This document shows, piece by piece, positions 16,614-26,648 of a stretch of 64,000 nucleotides of DNA (position 1 is its first letter; the number at the start of each line of letters is the position of its first letter). The notes beneath the pieces were generated by a model. The model was not told where the DNA came from and did not search any database. It worked only from the letters and a program-made list of their open reading frames with translations. Made by a program: the position numbers and the translations under genes. Source of the DNA: Paraburkholderia xenovorans LB400 (lineage in GTDB: Bacteria; Pseudomonadota; Gammaproteobacteria; Burkholderiales; Burkholderiaceae); assembly GCF_000013645.1 (NCBI RefSeq), contig NC_007952.1, forward strand, positions 2,542,001 through 2,606,000, written 5' to 3'.

Positions 16614-19273
16614 GACCACACCTGCGAGGCGACCGTGCTGGCGTGACTGAAATAGCGCGCGCTGATTTCATGCGCGGCCGCACCGGCAAAACCGCCGATC
16701 TGATCGCACACCGCAATCAGATTGCCGTAGGCGCCGTCTTCGTCGACGGCGCACAGCGATTCGAGCGACGGCAACGAAGCGGCCGGCACCATCAATTCGG
16801 CGAACGGACGATGCCGCGAGCCGCCCGCCGCCACGGCGATCTCGTCGAGCTTTTTGCGCAGACGCTCGTACACGCCGTAAATACCGCGCGGATTGGTCGG
16901 CTCGATGACCAGCAGATCGAGCAACGCCGGCACTTCGAAGCGGCCCGGATAGAGCGAGCGGTACGTGAGCGTGCTGTCGAACAATTGCAGCAGCAGATCG
17001 AAACCGGCGGGCGTGGAGAGTTGGCCTTTATCGGCGACTACGCGCAGGAACGAGCTCATCGCCGAGACGCGCTCGATGTGACGGCCCACGAACAGCAGGC
17101 GCCATGCTTCGTCGCGGGTCATGCGGTCGCCCTGCGCGCCGCTGATTGCCGACAACTGCACCGACAGGCGTTCGAGCGCGTTCATCAACGTGACGCGATC
17201 GTAACGCTCGTAGCGCTCGCCGCGGCCGTTGCCGTTGCCGCCGTTGCCATTGCCATTACCGCCGCCATTGCCCTGCGATGCCCCGCCGCTGTACCCCGGC
17301 GCCGGCATCAGCGTCTGCAACGCGTCGCGGAAGTCGTTGCGCGCCGCGAGAATCGTGCGCCAGTGATCGTTCGACAGACGCCCGCGCACCTCCCCGTTCG
17401 AGCGCGCCTGACAGTTCAGGTTCTGGCCGATGCTCGCGGCGCCCGTGCTCTCGCTCAGATTGGCGACCAGCGCACGCTCGAAGGCTTGCGGCGAATGCGG
17501 CGAGAACATGTCGCCGGACTGCACGAGCCCGCAATGCATGGCGAGTTCGACGAGGGTCGGAAACATCGCGTCGGCGTCGTTGCCTTCCAGCGAGCCTAGA
17601 ATCAGACGCAGCAGCCGCACGTTGTTTTCGGCCCGCTCGCCGTAACGCCCGGCCCAGAACAGGTTTTCCGCCGCGCGGCTCGACACCGTGCGGTGTTTGC
17701 GCGCGAGGTCGGCAGGCTGCATGGGCGAAGGCAGCAGCGTGAAGGTCGAAGTCGGCTGGCTCGACAGCACCCACGTATCGACGCTGCTGCCGCCGTACTG
17801 CATGGAGACCGTGGTCTGGCGTTCGGCGGCCATGCGGGTGAAGCCGCCGGGCATTACATGCCAGCCGCCGTTGACGTCCGCGATCGCGTAGACGCGCAGC
17901 ACCGACGGACGGCGGCCAATGGTGCCGTCTTCGTAACGCGGCGTGCAGGAAAAGCGCTGCGCCTGCTGGATCGTGTAGGTGTCGGGCATGGCTTCGATAC
18001 GCTCGCGCCACGTCGACAGCCGCTGCCGGCCGTGCTCGATGCCGGGCGGCGCATCGCGCGCGGCGACCGGCCACGTGGGCACGATGAGCGCTTCGTCGAG
18101 ACGCGCGAAGACATGGTTGCGCGCCGCCTTTTCGCCGCACCACCATGTCGGCACGCTAGGCAATACGAGGTCCTCGTCGAGCAGCACTTCGGCGATGCCC
18201 GGCAGGAAGCCATGCAAGGCCGGCGATTCGACAAAGCCGGAGCCCGGCACATTCGAGACGATCACATTGCCCGCGCGCATCACCTGTAGCAAGCCGGGCA
18301 CGCCGATGCTCGAATCGGCGCGCAGTTCGACCGGATCGCAGAACGCGTCGTCCAGACGCCGCAGCACCACGTGCACGCGTTCGAGACCGGCGAGCGTCTT
18401 CAGATAGAGTTTGTCGTCGCGCACGGTCAGGTCCTTGCCCTCGACCAGCGTCACGCCGAGATAGCGCGCCAGAAATACGTGCTCGAAATAGGTTTCGCTA
18501 AACGGCCCCGGCGTGAGAAAGGCGATATGCGGCGAACGGTCGACATCGTCGCTGTCGTCCCGCATCGTGGCCTGCGCCGCCTGCACGAGGGTCGCGATCA
18601 GTTGCGAGTAGGTCGGCGCGAGCCGGCTCACGCGCAGGGCGCGGAACGGATCGGCGAACAGCGTCGACACGATCAGGCGGTTTTCCAGCGCGTAACCGAG
18701 CCCGGACGGCGCCTCGGTGCGATGCGCCATGACGGTCCAGTCGCCGTTCGGCGTGCGCGCCAGATCCACCGCGACCACTTGCAGATACTGGCCGCCCGGC
18801 GGCGTGAAGCCCCTCACCGAGCGCAGATAGCCGGGATGGCCGAACACCAGCGCGGGCGGCAGTTGCCCGCGCTCCAGCAAGGTTTGCGGCCCATAAATAT
18901 CGGCGACGATCGCGTTGAGCAGATGCGCGCGCTGCGTGACGCCGCGCTCGATATGCGCCCACTCGTCCTCGCTGATCAGGAACGGCAGCAAGTCGAGCGC
19001 CCACGGCCGCGGCTCGCCGTTGTCCGCATAGACGTTGTAGCTGATGTCGTTGTCGCGGATCTGCTGCGCGACCGAGGCGAGATGATCGTCGAGCCGCGCG
19101 ATGCCGACTTCGCCGAGCCGTTCGAAGAATTGCCGCCACGGCTCGCGCAATGCGCCCGAGGCGTCGCGTAACTCGTCCCAATGTCCCTCGTGGGCCGGCA
19201 GCAGGCGCAGCAGGGACGAAGCGTCCGCGCGCGCCGCGGACGTTTCGAAGGGAAAAGTCGATTGAAAGGCCAA
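16610..19273 (-). CDS. Circularly permuted ATP-grasp plus alpha-E domain protein
   Basis: An 887-residue fusion. Residues to about 530 form the circularly permuted ATP-grasp type 2 domain (markers: NDISYNVYADNGEPRPWALDL, ALENRLIVSTLF, LTPGPFSETYFEH, VVLRRLDDAFCDPVELR, NVPGSGFVESPAL). From about 540 (VSSRAAENLFWAGRYGERAENN) the helical alpha-E domain continues to the end, interrupted by a Gly/Asn/Arg-rich linker at about 665-685. In many genomes these are two genes; here they are one. ATP-grasp proteins of this class are predicted to join amino or carboxyl groups into peptides. It lies between the two transglutaminase genes in one operon. Confidence 0.9.
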   Translation of the reverse strand: MAFQSTFPFETSAARADASSLLRLLPAHEGHWDELRDASGALREPWRQFFERLGEVGIARLDDHLASVAQQIRDNDISYNVYADNGEPRPWALDLLPFLISEDEWAHIERGVTQRAHLLNAIVADIYGPQTLLERGQLPPALVFGHPGYLRSVRGFTPPGGQYLQVVAVDLARTPNGDWTVMAHRTEAPSGLGYALENRLIVSTLFADPFRALRVSRLAPTYSQLIATLVQAAQATMRDDSDDVDRSPHIAFLTPGPFSETYFEHVFLARYLGVTLVEGKDLTVRDDKLYLKTLAGLERVHVVLRRLDDAFCDPVELRADSSIGVPGLLQVMRAGNVIVSNVPGSGFVESPALHGFLPGIAEVLLDEDLVLPSVPTWWCGEKAARNHVFARLDEALIVPTWPVAARDAPPGIEHGRQRLSTWRERIEAMPDTYTIQQAQRFSCTPRYEDGTIGRRPSVLRVYAIADVNGGWHVMPGGFTRMAAERQTTVSMQYGGSSVDTWVLSSQPTSTFTLLPSPMQPADLARKHRTVSSRAAENLFWAGRYGERAENNVRLLRLILGSLEGNDADAMFPTLVELAMHCGLVQSGDMFSPHSPQAFERALVANLSESTGAASIGQNLNCQARSNGEVRGRLSNDHWRTILAARNDFRDALQTLMPAPGYSGGASQGNGGGNGNGNGGNGNGRGERYERYDRVTLMNALERLSVQLSAISGAQGDRMTRDEAWRLLFVGRHIERVSAMSSFLRVVADKGQLSTPAGFDLLLQLFDSTLTYRSLYPGRFEVPALLDLLVIEPTNPRGIYGVYERLRKKLDEIAVAAGGSRHRPFAELMVPAASLPSLESLCAVDEDGAYGNLIAVCDQIGGFAGAAAHEISARYFSHASTVASQVWS

Positions 19274-19302
19274 GGTCGTGTCGTTTTAAGAGTGTGCTGG
19301 TT

Positions 19303-22300
19303 TTACCAGTAGCGCAGATCCAGTGTGAAAGGAAACTCCAGACTGCGCTGCGGCGCATCGACCTTGAGCGGCCCCGGCGTATGTCCCGACGCGAAGAAGC
19401 GCGCGCGCCGCCGGCTTTCCGCCTCATAGGCGTTGATCGGGAAGGTCTGGTAATTGCGCCCGCCCGGATGAGCGACATGATACTGGCATCCGCCCACCGA
19501 GCGGCTACTCCATGTATCGACCAGATCGAAAGTGAGCGGCGCGTCCACGCCGATGGTCGGATGCAGCGCCGACGGCTGCGACCACGCGCGAAACCGCACG
19601 CCGGCCACATACTCGCTGACGCGGCCGGTCGGCTGCAACGGCACGGGCACACCGTTGACGGTCAGCACATGGCGGTTGTCGTTCAGGCCCAGCGCGCGCA
19701 CTTCGAGCCGCTCCACCGACGAATCCACGTAACGCACCGTGCCGCCCGCCGAGCCCTCCTCGCCCATCACGTGCCACGGTTCGAGCGCGTTGCGGATCGT
19801 CAGCGAGACGCCGTTCACCGTGGTCTCGCCGACCAGCGGGAAGCGGAATTCGAAGTGCGGCGCGAACCAGTTGCTGTCGAAGGCGAAGCCCGCGCGGTTC
19901 AGCTCGTCGAGCACGTCGTCGAAATCCATCTTCACGAAGGTGCCGAGCAGGAAGCGGTCGTGCAGCTCCGTACCCCAGCGCGTGAGCCGCTGCGTGTACG
20001 GCGTGTGCCAGAAGCGCGCCACCAGCGCACGCAGCAACAGTTGCTGCGCGAGACTCATGCGCGCGTGCGGCGGCATTTCGAAGCCACGCAATTCCAGCAG
20101 GCCGAGCCGGCCGGTCGGGCCGTCCGGCGAATAGAGCTTGTCGATGCAGAACTCGGCGCGGTGCGTGTTGCCCGTCACGTCGATCAGGATGTTGCGCAGC
20201 GACCGGTCGATCATCCACGCCGGCAGGCTCGCGCTTTCGCGGCCGCCGAGCATGTCGATCTGCCGCTGCAATTCGCGGAACGCCACTTCGAGCTCGTAGA
20301 CCTGGTCGTTGCGCGCTTCATCGACCCGCGGCGCCTGGCTGGTCGGCCCGATGAACAGCCCGGAAAACAGATACGACAGCGACGGATGGTTGTGCCAGTA
20401 GGCGATCAGGCTCGCCAGCAGATCGGGACGGCGCAGGAACGGACTGTCGGCGGGCGTCGCGCCGCCGAGCACGAAGTGATTGCCGCCGCCGGTTCCGGTG
20501 TGGCGGCCGTCTGTCATGAACTTCTCGCTGCTGAGATAGCTTTCCGCCGCCGACTGGTACAGATACTCCGTGTGGTCGACCAGCTGATCCCAGTTTGCCG
20601 CGGGATGGATGTTCACCTCGATCACACCGGGGTCCGGCGTGACCTGCAGCATTTTCAGGCGCGCGTCGCGCGGCGGCGGATAACCTTCGAGCACCACCTG
20701 CATGCGCAACTCGGCGGCCGTCGCTTCGACGGCGGCGAGCAGGTCCAGATAGTCGTCGAGCTCGGTGAGCGGCGGCATGAACACATGCAGCAGCGTGCGG
20801 CCGCTGCCGAACGCCTCCGTTTCGGCCTTCGGACCGGCCGCGCGCTTCGGGTCGCGCGCTTCGACGCAAATCGCCGTGCGAATGGTTTCCTTCGACGACT
20901 GCCCGCGCGCCGGCGCCGCCTGATCGCCGGGCTGACCTGCATAGCCCACCACCCCGCCACTGGGCATCCCGCTCAGCAAGTCCGCCGCCGAAGACGACAG
21001 CGCCGCCGCGCGCCGCGCATCGGCGGGGCTCATGCCGGGCTGCTGGCCGTCGTATTGCATGCGCAACTGCGCGGCCGAACGCAGCGGCACGGGCGGTGCG
21101 AACGGATCGTGCGCGTGCTGATACGGATAGTCGGTCTTCGACACCCACGGCAGCGAATCGAGCGGCAGGCGGTAACCCATCGGCGAATCGCCGGGAATCA
21201 GGAACATGCGCTCGTCGCGGAAAAACCAGCGGCCGCTGACCCACTTCGGCGCTTCGTGCGGCACGTCGCGTTCGCGCGCCAGCGGCAGCACGTAGCCGGT
21301 CGCGCCGCCCAGCCCCGCGTCGAACACGCGGCGCAGACGCACGCGCTCCAGTTCGTCGTCGAGGCGTGCGTCGAGCGGATCGACGTTGACCGGCAAACGG
21401 CGCTCGCGCCACAGGTAGTACCAGACGTCTTCGAAACCGGGCTGGATGCAGTCCGTGTCGAGCGCCAGCCTGGCCGCGAGATGCGCGAGGAAGCGTCGCG
21501 CGTCGGCCGCCGTGTAGGTGCCGGGCTCGCGCTCGTCCGCGAACAGCGCCGGGTTGTGCCAGCAGGGCTCGCCGTCGGCGCGCCAGTACAGCGACATCGC
21601 CCAGCGCGGCAATTGCTCGCCCGGATACCACTTGCCCTGGCCGATATGCAGGAAACCGGTCGCGCCGTAACGCGCGCGCAGTTTCTCCATCAGCGCGACC
21701 GCGTAGCCGCGCTTGGTCGGACCGAGCGCGTCGGTGTTCCATTCGGCGGCGTCGCGATCGCGCACCGACACGAAGGTCGGCTCGCCGCCCATCGTCAGAC
21801 GCACGTCCATGTCAGCGAGTTTCTGATCGACCCGAGCGCCCATGTTCAGCACGTCGGCCCACACCGCTTCGCTGTACGGCCTGGTGACGCGCGGCGTCTC
21901 CAGCACCCGTTCGATCGACATGGTGTGTTCGAACTCGACCTCGGACTCGTCGACGGCGCCGGAGATCGGCGCCGCGCTGCCCGGCTCGGGCGTGCAGGCG
22001 ACGGGGATATGCCCTTCGCCCGCCAGCAGCCCGGAGGTCGGATCGAGGCCGATCCAGCCCGCGCCCGGCAGATAGACCTCGCACCACGCGTGCAGGTCGG
22101 TGAAGTCAACCTCGGTGCCGCTTGGGCCGTCGATGGATTTGACGTCGGGCGCGAGTTGCAGCAGATAGCCGGACACGAAGCGCGCCGCCAGCCCCAGTTG
22201 CCGCAAGGTCTCGACCAGCAGCCAGCCCGAATCGCGGCACGAGCCCGCCGCGCTCACGAGCGTTTCCTCGGGCGTCTGCACGCCCGGCTCCATGCGGATC

Positions 22301-22776
22301 AGGTAGCGGATCTCACGTTGCAGCCGCTGATTCAGCGCGACGAGAAAGTCGGCGGTGGCGGCCGGCGTGCGGTCGATACTCGCGACGAACTCGGCGAAGC
22401 GCGGCGTCATGGGCCGCTTGACGAGGTACGGCGCGAGTTCCAGCGCGAGGCCGGGCGAATAGTCGAATGGGAATTGCTCGGCCGAGGGCTCGAGAAAGAA
22501 GTCGAACGGATTGTAGACGGCCATTTCGGCGATCAGATCCACCGTCACCTTGAATTCGCGCGTCTTCTCGGGAAAGACGAGCCGTGCCTGATAGTTGGCG
22601 AACGCGTCCTGCTGCCAGTTGATGAAGTGTTCAGCCGGCTCGACCCGCATCGAATACGCGAGGATCGGGGTGCGGCAATGCGGCGCAGGCCTGAGACGCA
22701 CGACCTGGGGCGACAGTGAAACCAGCCTGTCGTAGCGGTAATGTGTGACATGATGCAACGCGACGCGTATGGACAC
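19303..22776 (-). CDS. Large transglutaminase-like protein with DUF2126
   Basis: About 1157 residues. The N-terminal 270 residues are a transglutaminase-like domain with triad C180 (GSCRDSGW), H229 (DLHAWCEV) and D245 (WIGLDPTSG). The rest is DUF2126, starting around LTMGGEPTFVSVRDRD and containing NIHPAANWDQLVDHTEYLY and GTGGGNHFVLGGAT. The start is taken as GTG at 22776 because AGGAG lies 6 bases upstream and SIRVALHHVTHYRYDR is the usual N-terminus; an ATG at 22818 would add a non-conserved leader. First gene of the three-gene operon, 29 bp ahead of the ATP-grasp gene. Confidence 0.92.
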   Translation of the reverse strand: MSIRVALHHVTHYRYDRLVSLSPQVVRLRPAPHCRTPILAYSMRVEPAEHFINWQQDAFANYQARLVFPEKTREFKVTVDLIAEMAVYNPFDFFLEPSAEQFPFDYSPGLALELAPYLVKRPMTPRFAEFVASIDRTPAATADFLVALNQRLQREIRYLIRMEPGVQTPEETLVSAAGSCRDSGWLLVETLRQLGLAARFVSGYLLQLAPDVKSIDGPSGTEVDFTDLHAWCEVYLPGAGWIGLDPTSGLLAGEGHIPVACTPEPGSAAPISGAVDESEVEFEHTMSIERVLETPRVTRPYSEAVWADVLNMGARVDQKLADMDVRLTMGGEPTFVSVRDRDAAEWNTDALGPTKRGYAVALMEKLRARYGATGFLHIGQGKWYPGEQLPRWAMSLYWRADGEPCWHNPALFADEREPGTYTAADARRFLAHLAARLALDTDCIQPGFEDVWYYLWRERRLPVNVDPLDARLDDELERVRLRRVFDAGLGGATGYVLPLARERDVPHEAPKWVSGRWFFRDERMFLIPGDSPMGYRLPLDSLPWVSKTDYPYQHAHDPFAPPVPLRSAAQLRMQYDGQQPGMSPADARRAAALSSSAADLLSGMPSGGVVGYAGQPGDQAAPARGQSSKETIRTAICVEARDPKRAAGPKAETEAFGSGRTLLHVFMPPLTELDDYLDLLAAVEATAAELRMQVVLEGYPPPRDARLKMLQVTPDPGVIEVNIHPAANWDQLVDHTEYLYQSAAESYLSSEKFMTDGRHTGTGGGNHFVLGGATPADSPFLRRPDLLASLIAYWHNHPSLSYLFSGLFIGPTSQAPRVDEARNDQVYELEVAFRELQRQIDMLGGRESASLPAWMIDRSLRNILIDVTGNTHRAEFCIDKLYSPDGPTGRLGLLELRGFEMPPHARMSLAQQLLLRALVARFWHTPYTQRLTRWGTELHDRFLLGTFVKMDFDDVLDELNRAGFAFDSNWFAPHFEFRFPLVGETTVNGVSLTIRNALEPWHVMGEEGSAGGTVRYVDSSVERLEVRALGLNDNRHVLTVNGVPVPLQPTGRVSEYVAGVRFRAWSQPSALHPTIGVDAPLTFDLVDTWSSRSVGGCQYHVAHPGGRNYQTFPINAYEAESRRRARFFASGHTPGPLKVDAPQRSLEFPFTLDLRYW

Positions 22777-23099
22777 ACCGGACTCCTGGACGAAGGATGG
22801 CAGCCCGCCAAAAAGCAAGCTTCATGCCGTTTATTGAAGAAGCGCGGAAAACCGTGTGAAGCGCCCGTACCGCCCGGATCATCGCGTGCCGTGAAGTTTG
22901 CCGCGTCTGGGCTGCGGTCCGGTTGGCCGAACAGAGCGCCCTTCCCCGGCCATTTCCGTGGCCGCGCACCAAAGCGGCGCAAAGCTCATGCACGATCATG
23001 CACGTAATGTGCGTTAAACCAGTGACGTCTGGCAAATGCGGCACGAAGATTGCGGCACTGTTCGCCCATGTTTGCCATTCCACCTCCCAGGCTCGACCG
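22777..23099. other. Divergent promoter region, DUF2126 operon and metallopeptidase
   Basis: About 320 bases between two divergently read genes. No protein-coding sequence is supported. A short repeat of CATGCACG at about 22987-23002 is followed by a GCAC/GTGC inverted pair; it may be regulatory but is weak. Both promoters should lie here. Confidence 0.45.
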
Positions 23100-24503
23100 A
23101 TGAAAACCTTCCATTGCAATCATTGCTCGCACCTTGTGTTCTACGAAAACGTCCGTTGCGAACGTTGCGAGTCATTGCTCGGCTATGTGCCTGAACTGGC
23201 GGAAATCAGCGCGTTCGAAGACGCCGGCGAAGGACGCTGGCGCAGCCTGCATCCGGGCGCCGGAGGCGCGCTGTTCCGCCAATGCCATAACTACGCCGTC
23301 GAGAACGTCTGCAACTGGATGATCCCTGCCGAGTCGCCGGACGTGCTGTGCCGCGCCTGCCAGCTGACCCTGACCATTCCGAATCTGAGCGCGCCGGACA
23401 ACCGGCTCTACTGGTACCGGCTGGAGATGGCCAAACGGCGCCTGCTGTACACCCTCGCCGAACTCGGCCTCGACGTGAAGTCGCGCCAGGCCGATCCAGA
23501 GCATGGCCTCGCCTTCGAATTCCTGGAAGACGGCGGCGACGGTTCGCGCGTCATGACGGGCCACGATAATGGCCTCATCACGCTGAATATCGCCGAGGCG
23601 GACGACGCCTACCGCGAAAAAGTGCGTACCGCGATGGGCGAGCCCTACCGCACCTTGCTCGGCCACTTCCGGCACGAGACCGGGCACTACTACTTCAGCC
23701 AGCTGGTGGAAAACAACCCGCGCTGGCTGGAGCCGTTCCGCAAACTGTTCGGCGACGAACGCGCCGACTACGGCGAGGCGCTGAAGGCCTACTATCGGGA
23801 CGGCGCGCCGGCGGACTGGCAGGCGTCGTTCATCAGCGCGTATGCCACGATGCATCCCTGGGAAGATTGGGCCGAGACGTGGGCGCACTACATGCTGATC
23901 GTCGACGTGCTGGATACCTCGACCTCGTACGGCGTTGCGCTGCTGCCCGACGACCCCAGCGAGCCGACGCTGACCGATCGCACGCCCGTTGAAGACGCCA
24001 GCTTCGAAAATCTGATGAAGCGCTGGTTTCCGCTCACCTACGCATTGAACAGCCTGAACCGGAGTCTCGGCATGCCGGACGGTTATCCGTTCACGCTCGC
24101 CGCGCCGGTAGTGGAGAAGCTGCGCTTCGTGCATCGCGTAATCGAGGCGGCTGGCGACAAATCCATGCCGCGCGAAGCGGCGACGCCGCCAGGGCAGGCC
24201 GCCGCGGCGCAAGGTGGGGCGCAACCGGCCGCGGTTGAGGCTTCAACGGCTACGCCGCAACCGGTGGACGCGCCGCCGCTGCAGCCTGTGGCACAGCCGG
24301 CAGCCCAAGTTGTGCCTTCTCAGGTTCCGCCACTACCGGCGGACGCGCCACCGCCGCGGCCCTCGGCGCAGCCGGCAGCCCCGGCCAAGGCCACCCAGGC
24401 CCCGCCACCACCGCTGCAACCGGTGGCAGCCGAACCCCCTCCGCAGCCGGCGCCGGCCGTCGTCCCGACAGCCCCGCCCAAGCGGGCCACGCGGCGGCGC
24501 TGA
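23100..24503 (+). CDS. Zinc-binding metallopeptidase with zinc-ribbon N-terminus
   Basis: A 467-residue protein starting MKTFHCNHC. Two CxxC pairs (C6/C9 and C20/C23) form a likely zinc ribbon. Further cysteines at 62, 71, 84 and 87 suggest a second site. The metallopeptidase motif HETGH is at 192-196 inside GHFRHETGHYYF. This matches the putative zinc-binding metallo-peptidase family usually found beside the transglutaminase/ATP-grasp cluster. The last 110 residues are an Ala/Pro/Gln-rich low-complexity tail ending KRATRRR, beyond the usual family length. Divergent from the DUF2126 operon, so shared regulation is plausible. No signal peptide; cytosolic. Confidence 0.88.
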   Translation: MKTFHCNHCSHLVFYENVRCERCESLLGYVPELAEISAFEDAGEGRWRSLHPGAGGALFRQCHNYAVENVCNWMIPAESPDVLCRACQLTLTIPNLSAPDNRLYWYRLEMAKRRLLYTLAELGLDVKSRQADPEHGLAFEFLEDGGDGSRVMTGHDNGLITLNIAEADDAYREKVRTAMGEPYRTLLGHFRHETGHYYFSQLVENNPRWLEPFRKLFGDERADYGEALKAYYRDGAPADWQASFISAYATMHPWEDWAETWAHYMLIVDVLDTSTSYGVALLPDDPSEPTLTDRTPVEDASFENLMKRWFPLTYALNSLNRSLGMPDGYPFTLAAPVVEKLRFVHRVIEAAGDKSMPREAATPPGQAAAAQGGAQPAAVEASTATPQPVDAPPLQPVAQPAAQVVPSQVPPLPADAPPPRPSAQPAAPAKATQAPPPPLQPVAAEPPPQPAPAVVPTAPPKRATRRR

Positions 24504-24765
24504 GCGCTGTCTCGCATCGCGATCGGTCTCAAAAGCCTTTCTCAAAATAAGACTCTTCCTAGATGCAGCCCGGTCGAATTCTCTGACAATCGGATTCCGT
24601 TGGCGGCACACGCAGCATGTGGCAATCGCCCCGGTCGGCCCGACGCGTTGTTTGCCACGTGTCGCACCCCGCCGAGGGCGTCACGCGTGCCCGCCGCCCG
24701 CCTTCCTGTCATTGAACACAACGCGCATGCGCAACGACGCACGCCGTTCACCCCCGACCCTAGCG
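24504..24765 (+). other. Spacer between metallopeptidase and glycosyltransferase
   Basis: About 260 bases. An open frame runs through it into the glycosyltransferase, but the sequence has no family similarity, so the glycosyltransferase start is placed at 24766. No clear terminator or promoter was identified. Confidence 0.35.
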
Positions 24766-26625
24766 ATGAGCACAGATTTCTCCCTCGATCGATTCGAATC
24801 CCAGATCCAGTCCCGTGACTACGACGCCGCCCACGAGGAGTTCTGCGCGCTGCTCAGAACGCTGTCCGAAAAGCGCGGCACGCTCGGCAGCGAGCGCTTT
24901 GCCCGCAGCAGTCCGAACTCGCCCGCCGACGAAGCGTCGCTGCGTACCTTGCAGCGCATCGCCGACGGCTTCACGGCGCTGTTTTCGGCACCCGAGTACA
25001 CGCTTGCCGCGGAAAAGATGAACATCATGTTCTGGGGGCGGCCGTGGATCAACATGATCTTCGCCGTGACGTCGTACGGATCGACCGATCACATCGTACG
25101 CACGCTCCTCGACACCGCGCGGCAGAGCAACGACGCCGCCACGCGCGACGCACTCACCCGCAAGCAACTCGTGCTCTACACGTCGGGCTCGCAATACGAT
25201 ATCGACTTCGCCGACCTTCACCGGTGCGACCCGGTGCTCGCGACAAGCCTCGGTATTTCGATCGTCAGCGCGGCCGTGCATATCTCGCCCGCCGCGCACG
25301 CGAAACGCGAACGGCTGCTCGCCTGGCTGCCGGGCGCACTGGACGCCATCGAAGACCTCGACGACCTGCCGACCGCCGCCGTGTGCGGCGCCTACATGCA
25401 TTGCAGCTATTCGATCTCGCCCGAGCGGCACGCGATCAAGCGCAGCATCAACAAGCTGGTTCGCAGGAAGCTGGATACGCTCGGCCTGCTCGACCATGAG
25501 GCCGATGCCGCACGCCCGCCGGCCGTCCGGCGCGAGCCGGGCCGCAAGCCGGTGATGCTCGTGGTCCTCGAATGGTTCACGGGCGGCCACTCGATCTATC
25601 GCACGCATTCACGCACCATGCTCGCCGCGCGCCGCCATTTCGAAGTCGTCGCGTTCGGCGAGGCGCAGCACGTGGACGAAACCGGGCGCGCGATTTTCGA
25701 CCGTTTCGTCGAATTCGAGCATCCGGAATACATCGGCGACTGCATTCGCCAGATCCAGCAATTCGCCACGCGCGAGCAGCCCGAGGTGCTCTATATGCCG
25801 AGCGTCGGCATGTTCTCGCACACGATCTTTCTGTCGAACCTGCGCGTCGCGCCGTTGCAGATCGCAGGCCTCGGCCATCCCGCTACGATGCACGCGGCGC
25901 ATATGGACTATGTAAGCGTGGAAGAAGATTTCGTCGGCGACCCGGCGTGCTTCAGCGAAAAAATGCTGCGTTTGCCGAAGGACGGCCAACCGTACGTGCC
26001 GTCGAAACTGCTCACCGGGATCGTGCCTTCCGTTCCCGCGCGCGGCGACGTCGTCAACATTGGTGTGACCGCGAGTGCGATGAAGATCAATCCGCACTTT
26101 CTCGAAACCTGCAAGGCGATCGTTCATACCGCTCGCGTGCCGGTCAAATTCCACTTCATGACATGCTGGAGCGAAAGCATCGATCTGGCGTATGTCAGAA
26201 AGTCGATCCACGCGACGTTGCCGGAACCGAGCGTGGACGTGTACGGCTCGCTCGACTATCCGACGTATCTGAAGGTGCTCAACACGATGGACATGTTCGT
26301 GAGCCCGTTCCCGTTCGGCAACACCAACGGTATCGTCGATTCGTTCACGATGGGCCTGCCCGGCGTCAATCTGTGCGGACGGGAAGTGTTCGAGCATATC
26401 GACAGCGGCCTCTTCGAACGCGCCGGTCTGCCGTCATGGCTGACCGCCCATTCGACCGGCGAGTACGTGCGCGCCGCTGCGCGCCTCGCCGAACAGCACG
26501 ACGAGCGCGAAGCGCTGCGCCGGCACCTGATCGACTCAAAAGCAGTCGAGCGCATCTTCACGGGACGCCCCGAAGCGTTCGGCGAAGCCGTGTTGGCGGC
26601 GCTGAATGGTCTCGACAACAACTAG
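24766..26625 (+). CDS. HMW1C-like cytosolic N-glycosyltransferase (GT41-type)
   Basis: A 619-residue protein. The N-terminal half is helical and resembles the HMW1C all-alpha domain; the C-terminal half is a GT-B type transferase. The best marker is FPFGNTNGIVDSFTMGLPG at about 520-540 followed by CGREVFEHIDSGLFERAGLP, which corresponds to the nucleotide-sugar site of HMW1C/ApNGT enzymes; LGHPATMHAAHMDYV is another conserved block. These enzymes add hexose to Asn in N-X-S/T sequons in the cytoplasm. Classical ones sit beside an adhesin and its TpsB exporter; here none is adjacent, so the acceptor is unknown. The start ATG at 24766 gives the family-like N-terminus MSTDFSLDRFE. Confidence 0.85.
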   Translation: MSTDFSLDRFESQIQSRDYDAAHEEFCALLRTLSEKRGTLGSERFARSSPNSPADEASLRTLQRIADGFTALFSAPEYTLAAEKMNIMFWGRPWINMIFAVTSYGSTDHIVRTLLDTARQSNDAATRDALTRKQLVLYTSGSQYDIDFADLHRCDPVLATSLGISIVSAAVHISPAAHAKRERLLAWLPGALDAIEDLDDLPTAAVCGAYMHCSYSISPERHAIKRSINKLVRRKLDTLGLLDHEADAARPPAVRREPGRKPVMLVVLEWFTGGHSIYRTHSRTMLAARRHFEVVAFGEAQHVDETGRAIFDRFVEFEHPEYIGDCIRQIQQFATREQPEVLYMPSVGMFSHTIFLSNLRVAPLQIAGLGHPATMHAAHMDYVSVEEDFVGDPACFSEKMLRLPKDGQPYVPSKLLTGIVPSVPARGDVVNIGVTASAMKINPHFLETCKAIVHTARVPVKFHFMTCWSESIDLAYVRKSIHATLPEPSVDVYGSLDYPTYLKVLNTMDMFVSPFPFGNTNGIVDSFTMGLPGVNLCGREVFEHIDSGLFERAGLPSWLTAHSTGEYVRAAARLAEQHDEREALRRHLIDSKAVERIFTGRPEAFGEAVLAALNGLDNN

Positions 26626-26648
26626 AAAGCTATCCTGCATCGACTGGC

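Noticed and set aside
19150..22719. A 1189-codon open frame on the plus strand opposite the DUF2126 gene.
   Set aside because: It is antisense to a clearly recognised protein, is rich in Arg/His/Gln as expected for mirrored high-GC codons, and shows no domain.
24214..24765. Long N-terminal extension of the glycosyltransferase frame.
   Set aside because: The extension overlaps the metallopeptidase tail in another frame, is Arg/Pro-rich and has no similarity to HMW1C proteins; the ATG at 24766 gives the expected start.
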